Shown here: piece after piece, positions 1-10,587 of the stretch
Numbering within the stretch: the first letter of the stretch is position 1
Layout: every line of letters starts with the position of its first letter
NCBI GenBank assembly: GCA_027405735.1
Contig: JAPEHQ010000006.1
Location: 620,001 to 684,000 of the forward strand
Length of the DNA: 64,000 nucleotides
DNA from: Mucor racemosus
Lineage: Eukaryota; Mucoromycota; Mucoromycetes; Mucorales; Mucoraceae
Direction: 5' to 3'
The notes under the pieces: generated by a model
Seen by the model: only the letters and a program-made list of their open reading frames with translations
The model's database searches: none
What the model was told of the DNA's origin: nothing
Translations under genes and position numbers: made by a program

Positions 1-765
1 TGGTGATTTTTTGTTTGATTTATAAACTGGATTCAAGGGATATGGATGTATATTGTTGCCACTGTTATTGTCATCGTTGTTATTATGTTCCCATGGATTC
101 GTTGGTATCTTCTTTTTTAGCTGATCATTCACTGATCTTAACTCTTCATCGTGTTTGATTGGTATATTAATTTCTCTTATGGTTCGATTTTCTATCGAAA
201 CTGGTGGTGGAACTACTTTTTTTCTTTTTGTATCTATTGGTTGAGTAAACTTCATATACCTTGGAACAGCTAAATATATATTTGCATCTGTTTAGTATGC
301 TTTTTAATTGTATTCCCTTATAAGTAACATACTAGGTATAACAGATCCTGTCCGGTGATCTTTTACAAAATCCATTATCTCATGATTTATATCTAAATCT
401 TCCATAGTTATCAACATTCTCTCACACGTTTGGTCATCAATACTGAATGTGCATGCAATCATACTTGAAAATCTGTATAAATAACAATGTAAATAAAAAA
501 GTTGTCATTTTCCGCATTAAGATTATCTTACGTCTTGATCACTGCTCTCAAATAATCCATTCGGTTTAATTCTAATGATTGAAATGTTTTACATGACTCT
601 TGCCATTCATGTATCCAATGAACAGATTTTTTTTGCATTTCGCTTATTGATTTTCGATATTTACAATCAAATACATCGATACTTTCAAAAGAAGCATGTG
701 GGTTTTGGCATTCATCAACATAGCATTGTCGTGCCTAACTTGTATAGATACGCTGTTAGTGCATG

Positions 766-802
<37 letters not shown>

Positions 803-1409
803 CCATAAACGCACCTTTTCAATTCCTTCAATTTGTGATAACCTCATATTCTGTGATTCCTTCATTTGGTTTGTCATCTAATAATCGAAGCATGCATTTT
901 TAAGTATGAGCTTGTTGCTATTTTCTGTACAATTTCCTCATACGTTACAAATATTTTTATACTTTCTTGATCTGTTAAATAACTTTGAAGAGGTAATTCC
1001 AGCATGTTTCGTATATTTTGACTTAAATCTATATGCGCTCTAGCACTCATTTCTGATGATGTTAAAATTGCACCAAAACATTCTTCTATTTGATGCGATG
1101 ATTCTGATAATTCAAGCAGTTGATTTCCATATGTCTCTTCTATTTGAGCTCTTTATACGGCTTTAACAGTCAAATAATAGCATGAATATATAAAATTTGT
1201 TTTACCTTTTAGCAAAGTAGTTTTGAATGGCTAAAGTGGATTTGTTTGATTCTTCAAGTCTATTCATTAAAATATTGAGACCAACTTTATCTGGAGACTA
1301 TTTGAATGTGTAGATCTTTAGTATTTTTGTCTACAATAATTCAGAAATGATTACAAATTACCCAAAAGTTATTTTCAATGGTCGCATCAACAGTACTTTC
1401 TAAAAGCAT
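1..1409 (-). CDS. F-BAR domain protein (Cdc15/Imp2/PSTPIP-like), 3' end outside window
   Basis: Seven exons read on the minus strand: 1409-1362, 1297-1206, 1150-931, 877-815, 734-532, 472-333 and 269-1. All have GT..AG borders and matching phases, giving about 345 residues before the window edge. The start MLLESTVDATIENNFW, then VGLNILMNRL, YFAKRAQIEE and a later TGSVIPTVPRYMKF follow the order seen in fungal F-BAR domains, which span roughly residues 1-250. A Pro/Asn-rich linker follows. F-BAR proteins form curved coiled-coil dimers on the plasma membrane; fungal members organise the septum and actin ring. Any C-terminal SH3 domain would lie outside the window. Introns are 53-80 bp; intron 3 uses the less common donor gtacag and intron 4 holds a TA microsatellite. 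Seen: exon structure and motifs. Inferred: the cytokinesis role. A general endocytic F-BAR protein is the alternative. Confidence 0.82.
767..801. repeat. (TA)n microsatellite in an F-BAR intron
   Basis: About 17 uninterrupted TA dinucleotides lie inside intron 4 of the F-BAR gene, between the gtgcgt donor and the acceptor at 735. Confidence 0.95.
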
Positions 1410-1445
1410 AGTAAATATTAGTAAGAGATAGAGAGAGAAAAGAAG

Positions 1446-1481
<36 letters not shown>
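1446..1481. promoter_or_regulatory. 36-bp poly(dA:dT) tract upstream of the F-BAR gene
   Basis: An uninterrupted run of 36 A on the plus strand (T in gene sense) begins 37 bp upstream of the F-BAR start codon and is followed by a CT-rich leader. Such tracts are known to exclude nucleosomes in fungal promoters; that role here is inferred. Confidence 0.5.
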
Positions 1482-1483
<2 letters not shown>

Positions 1484-3809
1484 CAAATGGTGCCCGCACC
1501 CCTCTATAAGTATATATGGATACTTTGTGTAATGTACGACCCGTTGATTATTCGTGGTATTGCCAAAAACAAATGTCATATTACCAAAAATACAAAGAGC
1601 TTGATACTAATTTATAATAACATTTGCTTTTATGACTTGAAAGAAATTCTTATTATCGAATAAAGAAGTAATTATATAGGCTCTTTTGTTAATTAGAAGA
1701 CTCTATGTAGATTTAATATCATCATTGATTCCTATACTACAAAGCCAAACAATGCTGAAACGAGATTCTTCAAAAGTTGATTTGACTGAATAATCAAATT
1801 AAAGCATCTACATGTAATTTGTTCTAATGACACGATCATCCAAAGTGATCAATCATGATTATAGTATATTTCGTTTTTAAAAAATCTATTATTTAATGTC
1901 TTTCTTCAAGGATTCTGATGCTGTGTAATAAAATTTTCTCGAGATTCTAGATAAAAGTATGGCACGTAATATTTCAAGTGATTTGCTCCAAGTCTATACT
2001 ATTAATCCTAAATGTAGCTCTTGTACATTTGACGAATGAATACATTTTTGAAATGGAAGTTGCTTTGGCCATGAATTTTTGGTACAAATCGTGTTTATTC
2101 AAACGCTGTAGATCAGCATATACCATCGGTTTTATCTCGGATTTCGTAAATTTAGTGAAACATATACTGAGCGTTGCAGAATAATCAAGTAAACTTGCCT
2201 TTTCTAAATCTTTGCCCCCCCCCTTTATGTAACAAACCGCATGCACAGTTTATTACGAAGCGCTATTTTTGTATTACAAGATTATGAACTAATAAAAACC
2301 AGAATATGATTTATTCAATAGTGAGATACACTTACAGAAAATGAGTACATAGAGTATTTGAATGCGATTAACTTTTAAAAGACCTGTAAGCCAACGCAGT
2401 AAACTATTACGACTAGACAAAACTGCCTAAAATAGAAATTAATTGAGTTTGAAGCGTTGCAGAATGCAAGGTGTCAAAAAAAAACCTGGGATTAACTGCT
2501 GAATGCATCTAGATATCTAAAAAGGAATAGAAACCATATGTTTAATACCAATAATCAGCAAAATTAAGCTTAAATTAATACTGTAAGTATTGGATGCAGC
2601 TATTTCTAGCGCTCAAAAGCATATCAAACGAGAGCCCTCGCTTAATAGATATACTCTGATGCAATTTCATTGTGATCCGTAGAGATTAATTTCAACCTGA
2701 TTTTTGCCTTACCATACTTCATCCAAAACCTCAATTCTCGCAAAATCCAATTTTTTTACTAGGGTATTGATCGAAGTTACATGTCTTAAATAATGCTGGA
2801 TTTATGGTGAAAGTGTTTTTTTTAAGCGGGCAGACCAATGTTTTTGATTTTTCTCGGAAAACTGAAATAGCACTATGGCGTAATTTTCTTAAACTTGTGT
2901 GTGCATAATACACAAAAATAAAATTGCATAATGTAAAGCATTAAAAACTGCATACTTTTGTTTAGTAGGATTTTAATTATTTCTTATATGCTTTGGATAT
3001 AAGAATCCTTTGAATGTTGTTTATTTTATTTATTTTTTTTGCAAAATGGCAAACTGAACATGAAAGCTGGCTACTGCATTTTCGAAGTTCGCGTTTCGAT
3101 TTCTCCCTTGTATATCGCCTTCTTTACTATATATTTATTGCTAAAAAAAGCATAAAGGTAGGCAGTATGTTGCTGGTAATATGTTGCTCGATAACTTCAA
3201 AAGGTCCATGTTTTGTGTCAATAGAATTGATGTTATTTCTTAGCGAAAATTGTGCGACAGGACCGTAAATAATCCACGGATCCTTCTTTTAGCATCTCTT
3301 AAGGGTTAATAGCCAGATGAACAATCCTATACAGTATTTACATTAAACCATTTAAAATTTTAACATTCAAGCTATTTCGAGAAATATATATTCAAAGTAC
3401 CAAGCACTAGATTAACAAGGTTGATTAAAGATGCTCTAATTAAACTTCAATATGAATGCTTGACGTTTACGATCAATTTAATAAAGATTACAAAGCTTTC
3501 TGAAAATCAGGTAGTGTTGAAATATTGAATAGCAAGGATCTTGATCGATCATTCAAATAACAAAAAGTATATGGCTATATATCGATACCGGATTTTGATA
3601 TCTTATTAGTTTTAATTAATATGTATCATTTAGGCTTCATGCCAAGTTTCATTTGAGTAAGACTTTACATGTCGATTTTTTTTTTTTTACTTATAAATCA
3701 TCGATATTCATGAATTAGATGCAGGTAAAATATTTATCATACGCTTTTAAGGTATGACAATCATGTTTATTTGTGACACCAACACTAAAAGGTGCAGAAA
3801 ATGGTTCAT
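1482..3809. other. Intergenic, no gene recognised
   Basis: About 2.3 kb of AT-rich DNA. The open frames here (for example on both strands around 1974-2246, and 3014-3268) lack recognisable domains, splice-supported extension or coding-like composition. A short run of C sits near 2213-2222. No RNA gene was recognised. Confidence 0.5.
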
Positions 3810-4563
3810 TTATTCCGTTGCTTTTTTATCAAAAGGGCTTTCGTTAGGTTTGTTTTTAAATGACTCAAAGACTTTTTCAAAGGCTTCAGTCGAGTTTGAG
3901 TTTGGATAAGGTTCATTTGGAATTTCCTTTCCCAAAAAATTACACAATCTTGTCCATCCTTCACCAAGTTCCATAATCAAAAGCTGCTGAGCGGGCACAT
4001 TCTTCTTGACATCTTCAATATGATCCAAGTATATTTGCTTGATTTTTTCTTCGTCTGAAAATAATTCTTCGTTAGCAATAAGACCATCTAAAACAACAGA
4101 AGACATATTTCTAAGTCTAGCCACTGGATGATCAGCTGGAGCTTTCATACTAGCCATAGAGGCTTTGTGGATTGTATTCTTGGCTGATTTATACCAACTT
4201 TCAGCACTGCGCACCGTAAGCAATACCTTAGCCTCGGGATATCTCAGCAACAAGTCCTTGTAAAATGTTACGGTAGGCCAATCGACAGCAGCATCGAAAT
4301 TTTCGTAGATCTTGTCCCAATCAGCTTGATCCCTATGCTTGTAAGCCTCATAGAAGTCATCAGGATTCAAATCAGGGTTCTCGTAAAACACCTTCATATG
4401 ATGTGTGTTATATCTGTAAACGTTACATTTTAGCATATTTGCAATACTATTGCGCAATATTGCGAATATTGTAAAAAGCTTACCCTAACATATTTAATGC
4501 AGTACGAAGACTGTCAGTTCCTGTTCTACCATATCCTGCTCCAATAACTTGCAAAGGTGCCAT
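3810..4563 (-). CDS. P-loop sulfotransferase-family protein
   Basis: Two exons on the minus strand, 4563-4484 and 4413-3810, joined by a 70-bp GT..AG intron in phase, give 227 residues. Exon 1 supplies the N-terminal P-loop-like segment GAGYGRTGTDSLRTAL, the expected PAPS 5'-phosphosulfate binding loop of fungal sulfotransferase-like proteins (Sulfotransfer_4 type). Exon 2 has FYKDLLLRYPEAKVLLTVRS, resembling the 3'-phosphate binding strand and helix, and a C-terminal segment ending in FDKKATE. Length fits the family, usually about 220-260 residues. Without the short first exon the P-loop would be missed, so a start at the internal Met near 4457 is rejected. No signal peptide or membrane segment is visible, so a cytosolic enzyme is expected. 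The substrate cannot be told from sequence, and some family members have no proven activity. Confidence 0.85.
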
Positions 4564-5238
4564 TTTTTATTTATTTATGCGAAAGAAATGCTTATTTTTA
4601 TGGAATTTAAATACAAACTGAAACTACTTTATAAACAAGTGCACGCTTTATTACAATGATGTAAGAAAGCAACCGGCAACTGGATAAATTGATGCAGCGT
4701 GGTTCTCACGAAAACCATTTGTACCATCTTGGGTTTAATTTAGCTTCAATATTTGCTTATTTATTACAAGTTTTTCCGAATTCAATGCATTATTACAGCC
4801 AAAATAAACTGCTCCTAAATCTACCGTATGTAGGATATTTTATGTGCATGTGTTACTATAATCCTACGTTGGATATTTCATTTATAAAAAGAAAATATAA
4901 ACTAACGAAATTTGGACATCGTTGTTTTCTTTGAACGCGGCATTATTCTGTTACCGGTGCCGAGTGTGTAGACTTTTGATCCTCATACTGCTTCAAAAAA
5001 GCCCTTCGAAATATGTTTACATGAACATTCAAATATATAATTGCACAGCATTACATGTACAATAACAATTGTAAATAAATTATTAGGTTGTAAGCCCTGT
5101 TTCATGCATTTGCAGTGATCTTATCAGTAAAGTCTATTTTATGATTTCCGTCTTTTGTATCACAAATAATATGTAAATAAAACACAACATAATGGCTGTG
5201 TTAGATTCATAGAATGTGTTAATAATCCTCAAATAAAT
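4564..5238. other. Intergenic between divergent genes
   Basis: This 675-bp stretch separates the sulfotransferase (minus) from the small membrane protein (plus) and should hold both promoters. The open frame at 4689-4934 has no recognisable feature and looks fortuitous. Confidence 0.4.
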
Positions 5239-5466
5239 ATGTCTCAACAATACAATACAAATGCACATGACACCTCCAAAATGATCCATCTTTTACAAAC
5301 TTACATACCAATTGTAATATTAGTTGTAGTTTATCACTTTATTTTTAGAATCATATGGTCATATGCAACAGCCAAAATTAAAAAAGAAATCATGCAACAA
5401 CAACGCACACCCAAACAAAAAGGAGGAAGAAGAAGGAAGAGGAGGAGGAGGAGGACAATAGAATAA
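5239..5466 (+). CDS. Small basic single-pass membrane protein, unknown function
   Basis: A single-exon frame of 75 residues. It has a short polar N-terminus (MSQQYNTNAHDTSKM), one strongly hydrophobic stretch at about residues 20-43 (IPIVILVVVYHFIFRIIW) that looks like a transmembrane helix, and a very basic tail ending GGRRRKRRRRRTIE. The Arg/Lys tail comes from a purine-rich AGG/AGA tract. The positive-inside rule predicts that the tail faces the cytosol. I do not recognise the family. The match between a hydrophobic segment and a clean ATG argues for a real gene, as does a decayed relative of the same DNA at about 14545-14750. It could still be a fortuitous frame in low-complexity DNA. Confidence 0.5.
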   Translation: MSQQYNTNAHDTSKMIHLLQTYIPIVILVVVYHFIFRIIWSYATAKIKKEIMQQQRTPKQKGGRRRKRRRRRTIE

Positions 5467-5587
5467 AAGAAGAGGAGAGCAAGAATATACAAAAAAAAAG
5501 AAGTGATACAGTTAGTTAGAAACTTGTCTCTGCATTATCATTAAATATTATTCAAACTATTGGTACAATACGATGAAAGACTTATAA

Positions 5588-5663
5588 TTAAGTAAAACAG
5601 GCCTACGGCAGAACGAGCTGTACACAACGTAGCTGTGTTGGCCAGCTCGTTATATTTACTTAA
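5588..5663. repeat. Imperfect 76-bp hairpin / short inverted repeat
   Basis: The outer arms TTAAGTAAA and TTTACTTAA and the inner arms AACGAGCTG and CAGCTCGTT are complementary. A further ACACA..TGTGT pair sits at the centre. The two strands could fold into a cruciform-like structure. It lies just downstream of the small membrane gene, so it may be a tiny MITE-like insertion or a transcript-end hairpin; neither is proven. Confidence 0.5.
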
Positions 5664-5849
5664 ATCCTTGCAACGAACTCTTTTTAAGGGTAGTTCATCA
5701 ACGCAACGTTTTATAAGATTGGAATCAGTTTAAATTTTCGGCCATTTTTCCCTTGAAAAATTTGAAGTCTCACAACAACATGTACTGGTTAGTTTTGCTT
5801 TTTGGAAAATCCTTAAAATGTACAAAACTGGTTTATCAGAATATATAAA

Positions 5850-6105
5850 TATAAAATATAACTAAAAATTGAATCAAGTAAAGAAATATCGTTTACTGGA
5901 ATGAAATTAGTAGGGTTTATATACTATTTGATATGAGGGAATAATGATGTGACAAGGTATTGTAGATGTTATTTAATAATAATGTATCATGCTGGAATGC
6001 TATGCTTCGGGAAGAATATTTTAGTTGATGTTCAATTGAATAACTTTCGGTTTCGGAGCAATTATTTACTTTTTTGAATTTGACATCCGGTTAAGAATGA
6101 TACAT
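5850..6105 (+). repeat. Dispersed repeat C, copy 1
   Basis: This stretch, containing GGGTTTATATACTATTTGAT and TTAAGAATGATACATCA, is clearly similar to 16250-16560 and, in reverse complement, to about 27150-27460. No coding potential was recognised. Here it lies upstream of repeat B; in the palindrome arm it lies downstream of B, so the two repeats are separate units. Confidence 0.7.
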
Positions 6106-6546
6106 CAAAACCCTTTCCAAATTATGTGCAAGATTTAGGGGCTTTTATTATGATTTTTAGGTTTATAAATGTATGTAAATTTGAAAAAATGCACTATTAA
6201 ATGTAGTAAAAAGCCCAAAAAAGGGAGCGTTTTCGATTTAAATATGCTACAACCGCTCAGGGAAACTGAAACACCACTAACCGTTAACCGATGGTGCAGA
6301 GCAAGCTTTTCCAAGTTTCTTTTAAATTGAAGGTTATGTGAGCCAGTGTATATATTGAGAAATCAATGTTCGAGCGCTGTTATTTCAACTTAGAAACGGT
6401 GTTTCAGATGAATACTTTGAGATACATTTTCATCAAGATCAGATATTTCCTGATGAATTTACAACAAATAAACAGAGTTAATCGATGCCTATTTAATACT
6501 ATTTCACTTTTGAAATTACAAGCTCCTTTTTTGTTATGGTTACTGA

Positions 6547-7868
6547 TTATTGATATCTGTCCTCAAATAAAAAAGCCATAATACCAGAATATATATGCAT
6601 TGATTGACCTAAAATTTACCTAAAATTAATTGTAAAATTTAAACCCTATGTAATAACGTATTATTTCTTTATATCCACCAGATAGATACAGTTGAAAGCT
6701 ACTCTCCATCCTTTGTTTCAGCAAAAAATATTGATTTCTCATTGAGATAATCAAAATAGTAATTTATATTACAGCTTAAAACTTATGATAAATGCGTTTC
6801 AAAATCCAAATTTCAAATCTATCGAAAAATGATCAAAGAAACAAACCCGTGTAATGACTCATGAACTGCAAAGTAAGTCGACCTAGCGTATTAAATGGTT
6901 TTTGTACAGTTTTAAATTCTACATCCACCAAAATAAAATTTAGATAAGTGTTTTACAATAAATTTTGCTTAAAATGCGACTGAAATTTTGGAGGTTTTTT
7001 GAAAATACACATCACTTTTTATAAACACATTTTAAGTATAAGTATTGCTTATAATACGTAAACAAATTGTCTGTCAATTGAGCTATTACTGAACCTTCTA
7101 GCCACACTTTTCGTAGAGAAATTGTGATTTTTGTCAGTTTTTTTTTTCAAATTTAGAATTTGAGATGAGGGTATGCAGGGAAAAAATTGAAGCTAGAAAT
7201 GAAGACATATCTTTGAACACATTTTTGAGGATATCTCCACGAAAAGTTAATATTTTGAAAAAAACTAAATCGGGTTCGAGAGAGTTTAACGAGATCAATT
7301 ATATGAATGCAAGAAAAATGCTGTTCAATTTAACAAATATTTTGAAATCTATTACAGAAATGCCAAAAAATATATATAAAAAAATAAAAGTGCTCATATT
7401 TTTTTTATATGCAAATATGTTATAGACCACTTCAAAACAAGTAAGTTTCATTATCAAAAAGTGTTAGTATAGCTTAATTGTTTCTAGATATATGAAGCTT
7501 CAAAGTTTTCAATCCTTTAGCAGTGAAATACGTGTAAAAAATCTGAAACATTAGCACTGAAAAATTAATACCAACTGCAACAAATAGGATATTTCCGGAT
7601 ACTTGTTTTTGGATTAAAGATGAACATCTCAGGTACATTGAAATATAATTTTTTCTTGATGTTATTTAGTGAAAAAAAAAGTAGAGCAGAGATGAAAAGT
7701 GAGACCCAGTTTCTAAGGAAAAATTGTAAATTCTATCTGTTTTTGAGTCTTTCATGAGATATGAAATAATTTAGGGATAGGTAGCATAATGCGACCAATT
7801 CATATATTTCTAGTAGTGTTTACTGAGATATATCCTAAAGATTTTAGTATGAGATTAACTATAGAGAA
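6547..7868 (+). repeat. Dispersed repeat B, near full-length copy
   Basis: About 1.3 kb sharing long diverged similarity with 15690-16235, 39158-40350 (reverse), 46222-47568 (reverse), 62848-63825 and the outer right palindrome arm (reverse). One end reads ATTGATATCTRTCCTCAAAT; the other runs to TTAGTATGAGATTAACTATA. An internal frame at 7165-7425 (86 residues, starting MRVCREKIEARN and containing TFLRISPRKVNILK) is partly kept in the 46794-47018 copy but broken in others. I do not recognise it as a known transposase or reverse transcriptase. No terminal inverted repeats or target duplications were found. Confidence 0.75.
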
Positions 7869-8391
7869 GAGGGCGCGCTCCAGTTTTGAAGGCTACTTAG
7901 TAACTCGGAAAAGCCAATCTTTCAAGAATTTACTTCTCTTAAGCCCTTAATAAGCAGCAAATGTTAACATATTCAATTTGCTCTATTTTCTACAGTTATA
8001 TTATATAGTTTGCTAAGAAAATCAAATCACAGTTTAAAAGCTTTTGTTTTAGCAAGGCTCATGGCAAATGCTAAAATTTGACTTTTATTCTTATTAGTGA
8101 TAGTATTCTACTCAATATATATCATAGTAATTTTAATTTCATCCTTACAAATTGTGCTGCATCAGATTTATAAAAATCAGTGCTCAATTCGAAGAAGCGG
8201 AATTTATATATAGCTCCAGGCAGCAATCTATTGTTGAATCACAAAATTCAAAGAATTCATTTGAGAATATGGCAACAGGCAAAATAGAAAAAAAAATGCT
8301 TACAAAGGCTTTCAAAACTTGAAGTATATATACGATATTAATTTTATTTTACTGACATTTATTTTAAGCATCAAATGCACTCTAATGCTCA

Positions 8392-8891
8392 ATGAAATCA
8401 ACGACTTTTTTGATCACACGACTCTTCACCGTTGATAGAATTTCTTTCATTCCTTGACTCTCTACATATTGATCTTCTTTCTCATTAATTTTTTGTTAAT
8501 AAACCTCTGTAAATCATCTTCAAGATCCAATACATTTTTATGCCTAAAGAATTCTCACTCAATTCAATGTTTACTTCTCCAGCAATTGTGATATATCTAG
8601 CCATAACGTTGTTCTTTTCCTCTACAGTGTAATTTAAAATCCTTGCTTTGTTCCATATGATGATGTCTAAAATTTGAATGTAGTGGCAGTCAATGGAGAT
8701 TCTATCGGTATCCCCAAGAAGCTTGGAAAATTCTATATACGAATGGGCAACAAAAGATATTACAATGAACCAGTCTTGAGATGGTTAATATGATGTGCTC
8801 ATTATTCAATTTCAATGTCATGCATACGGCTAAATTTTAGGGTGCAAGCTACCGAATATCCAATTCCCATGTTATTCACCGTTTTGATCAT
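8392..8891 (-). pseudogene. Frameshifted remains of an unrecognised protein gene
   Basis: Three minus-strand segments in different frames read as protein. From 8891: IKTVNNMGIGYSVACTLKFS to a stop. From about 8792 to 8485: roughly 100 open codons containing DWFIVISFVAHSYIEFSKLL and NNVMARYITIAGEV. In a third frame: VLDLEDDLQRFINKKL, then ESQGMKEILSTVKSRVIKKV ending at the TAG at 8394-8392. Each break is consistent with a small indel. The lack of a start codon in the longest segment, the stops and the frame changes argue for a dead gene. No family could be assigned. Sequencing errors in A-runs are a less likely explanation. Confidence 0.55.
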
Positions 8892-10443
8892 AAGCGGTGT
8901 TCCTGGGATAAAAATTAAACGGTACAATCTAGCTTTTTCTATCTAACATGATCTGATTTATATTATATGCATATTACTCTTTCTTCTTTTTTGAGGCAGA
9001 ACTCGAGTTTGCAATATATTTGAAATTATAAAAGAAAAAGATGTATTTCATTTCTATACAAATGCTCCTTCGATTTATTATTCCAGTATTAATAAAGTAG
9101 TTTAAATATGTACTATGATCCAGAATTATTTCATTTAATACAAAATAATGGAGAATAACCAATGAAGAAATTTGGAAAACGTGGAAACGTATGCACCATT
9201 TACAAATTCTGCATTTCATAATCTATAAATATTTTTCAAGGAGATTGTTTTGTTTTTGATATGAAAGCACGAGTGATGATAAAACTGTTTATGATGTTCT
9301 TTTATCATACGGCGACGAAGGAACTTAAAATTTCTGATTTTTCGACATGTATCAGAATAATTTATACCTACAAAATAGGTTAATTAACTCTATTTAGTTA
9401 TTTATACACTTTGCCTTAATGAATTTTCTTTTTGAAATTTCGACTATAATGCATTGTATTTTAAATACTTGATATTGAAAGATTAGATAACCTACGTAGA
9501 CACATATTAAAATAATATATATGCATACGATAATCCCTCCCCCCCCCCTCCTTGGTTAGCATATGATGAAAAAACCCGGTATAAACAGCTTTGCAACCAA
9601 GATAATATATTGTTACTTTTTTAGAGAAATAAAAAGAAAAGTGATACACGAGTTACTCATGTACACATACAATGAACTTGTCAGACGTGAAATTGTACAG
9701 AATATTTGTAGTTGCTCATATACCTTCAATTGATGTTGAATCGTTTGAATTCCATACAATTCCCCTCAATTTCAATGGATATATGATCAGCAATAGATTG
9801 ACATGACAATCGTTAATTCAGTGTACGAAGTAAAGTTCGGATACATTGAAAGTAACCAAGCAAAGAACTATTATCTTAGCTATAGTTGAACAGGGTGCTT
9901 TGAAAATAGCAATCATTAGCGTGATGAATTTACAGGTTTGGAAATCACTGAGTTTATTTGCATGGGGATTTTGTAGTAGAACAATATCATTCGTAGCCTT
10001 AAATAATAAATGTATTATACATGATTTTTTTCATGTATAATTTTGTCATTATTTCAGGCAGAGGAGATTCACCATTCGGTTTTTTACTTATATATATCAA
10101 ATACAATTATGGTTATTTTAACAAGAATTTGGATAATTTTACTAAAATAAATGAAATGTCAAGATCATCTCCACTCTAAATACGAAAATTATCTGAGTAA
10201 CGTTCTTAAAATAATAATCAAACCTATAATATTTTACACCAATTGATGACAGAAAAGCTAACATTAGAAGAGTCGAGACAAAACAACTAAATTACTAGCA
10301 TTTAAAAAAAGCAATATGATGATTATTTTACGTCAAAGAAACTCATTTTCAACATGGTATGATACAATTGAGTAATAATTTCTCCTTTGTATAGTACTTA
10401 TATATATAAAACTTCCATTTGAGGAGATAAAAATACCTAAAAA
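8892..10443. other. Intergenic upstream of chitin deacetylase 1
   Basis: AT-rich DNA with no supported gene. Frames at 8974-9219, 9461-9649 and 9846-10040 show no domains or splice-supported structure. A C-rich run lies near 9540-9550. Confidence 0.4.
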
Positions 10444-10451
10444 TATATAAA
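10444..10451 (+). promoter_or_regulatory. TATA-like element of chitin deacetylase 1
   Basis: A TATATAAA motif lies about 137 bp upstream of the start codon. Its paralogue has the same motif 67-74 bp upstream, which supports a shared promoter type. Confidence 0.4.
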
Positions 10452-10587
10452 GCAATTGTGGCAAGAATTCAAGTACTACAGTGTAACCCTCAATGTTAAC
10501 CAGAATTATATAAAATGCTAACTATTTTTCAGAAAAAGCAAACCCTTATTCCCCTTTTACTTTCCCTAAATAAAATATACATTCGTT

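Noticed and set aside
575..881. Plus- and minus-strand frames with Tyr-Ile repeats
   Set aside because: Produced by the (TA)n microsatellite in the F-BAR intron; only parts of the minus frame (877-815) are real exon.
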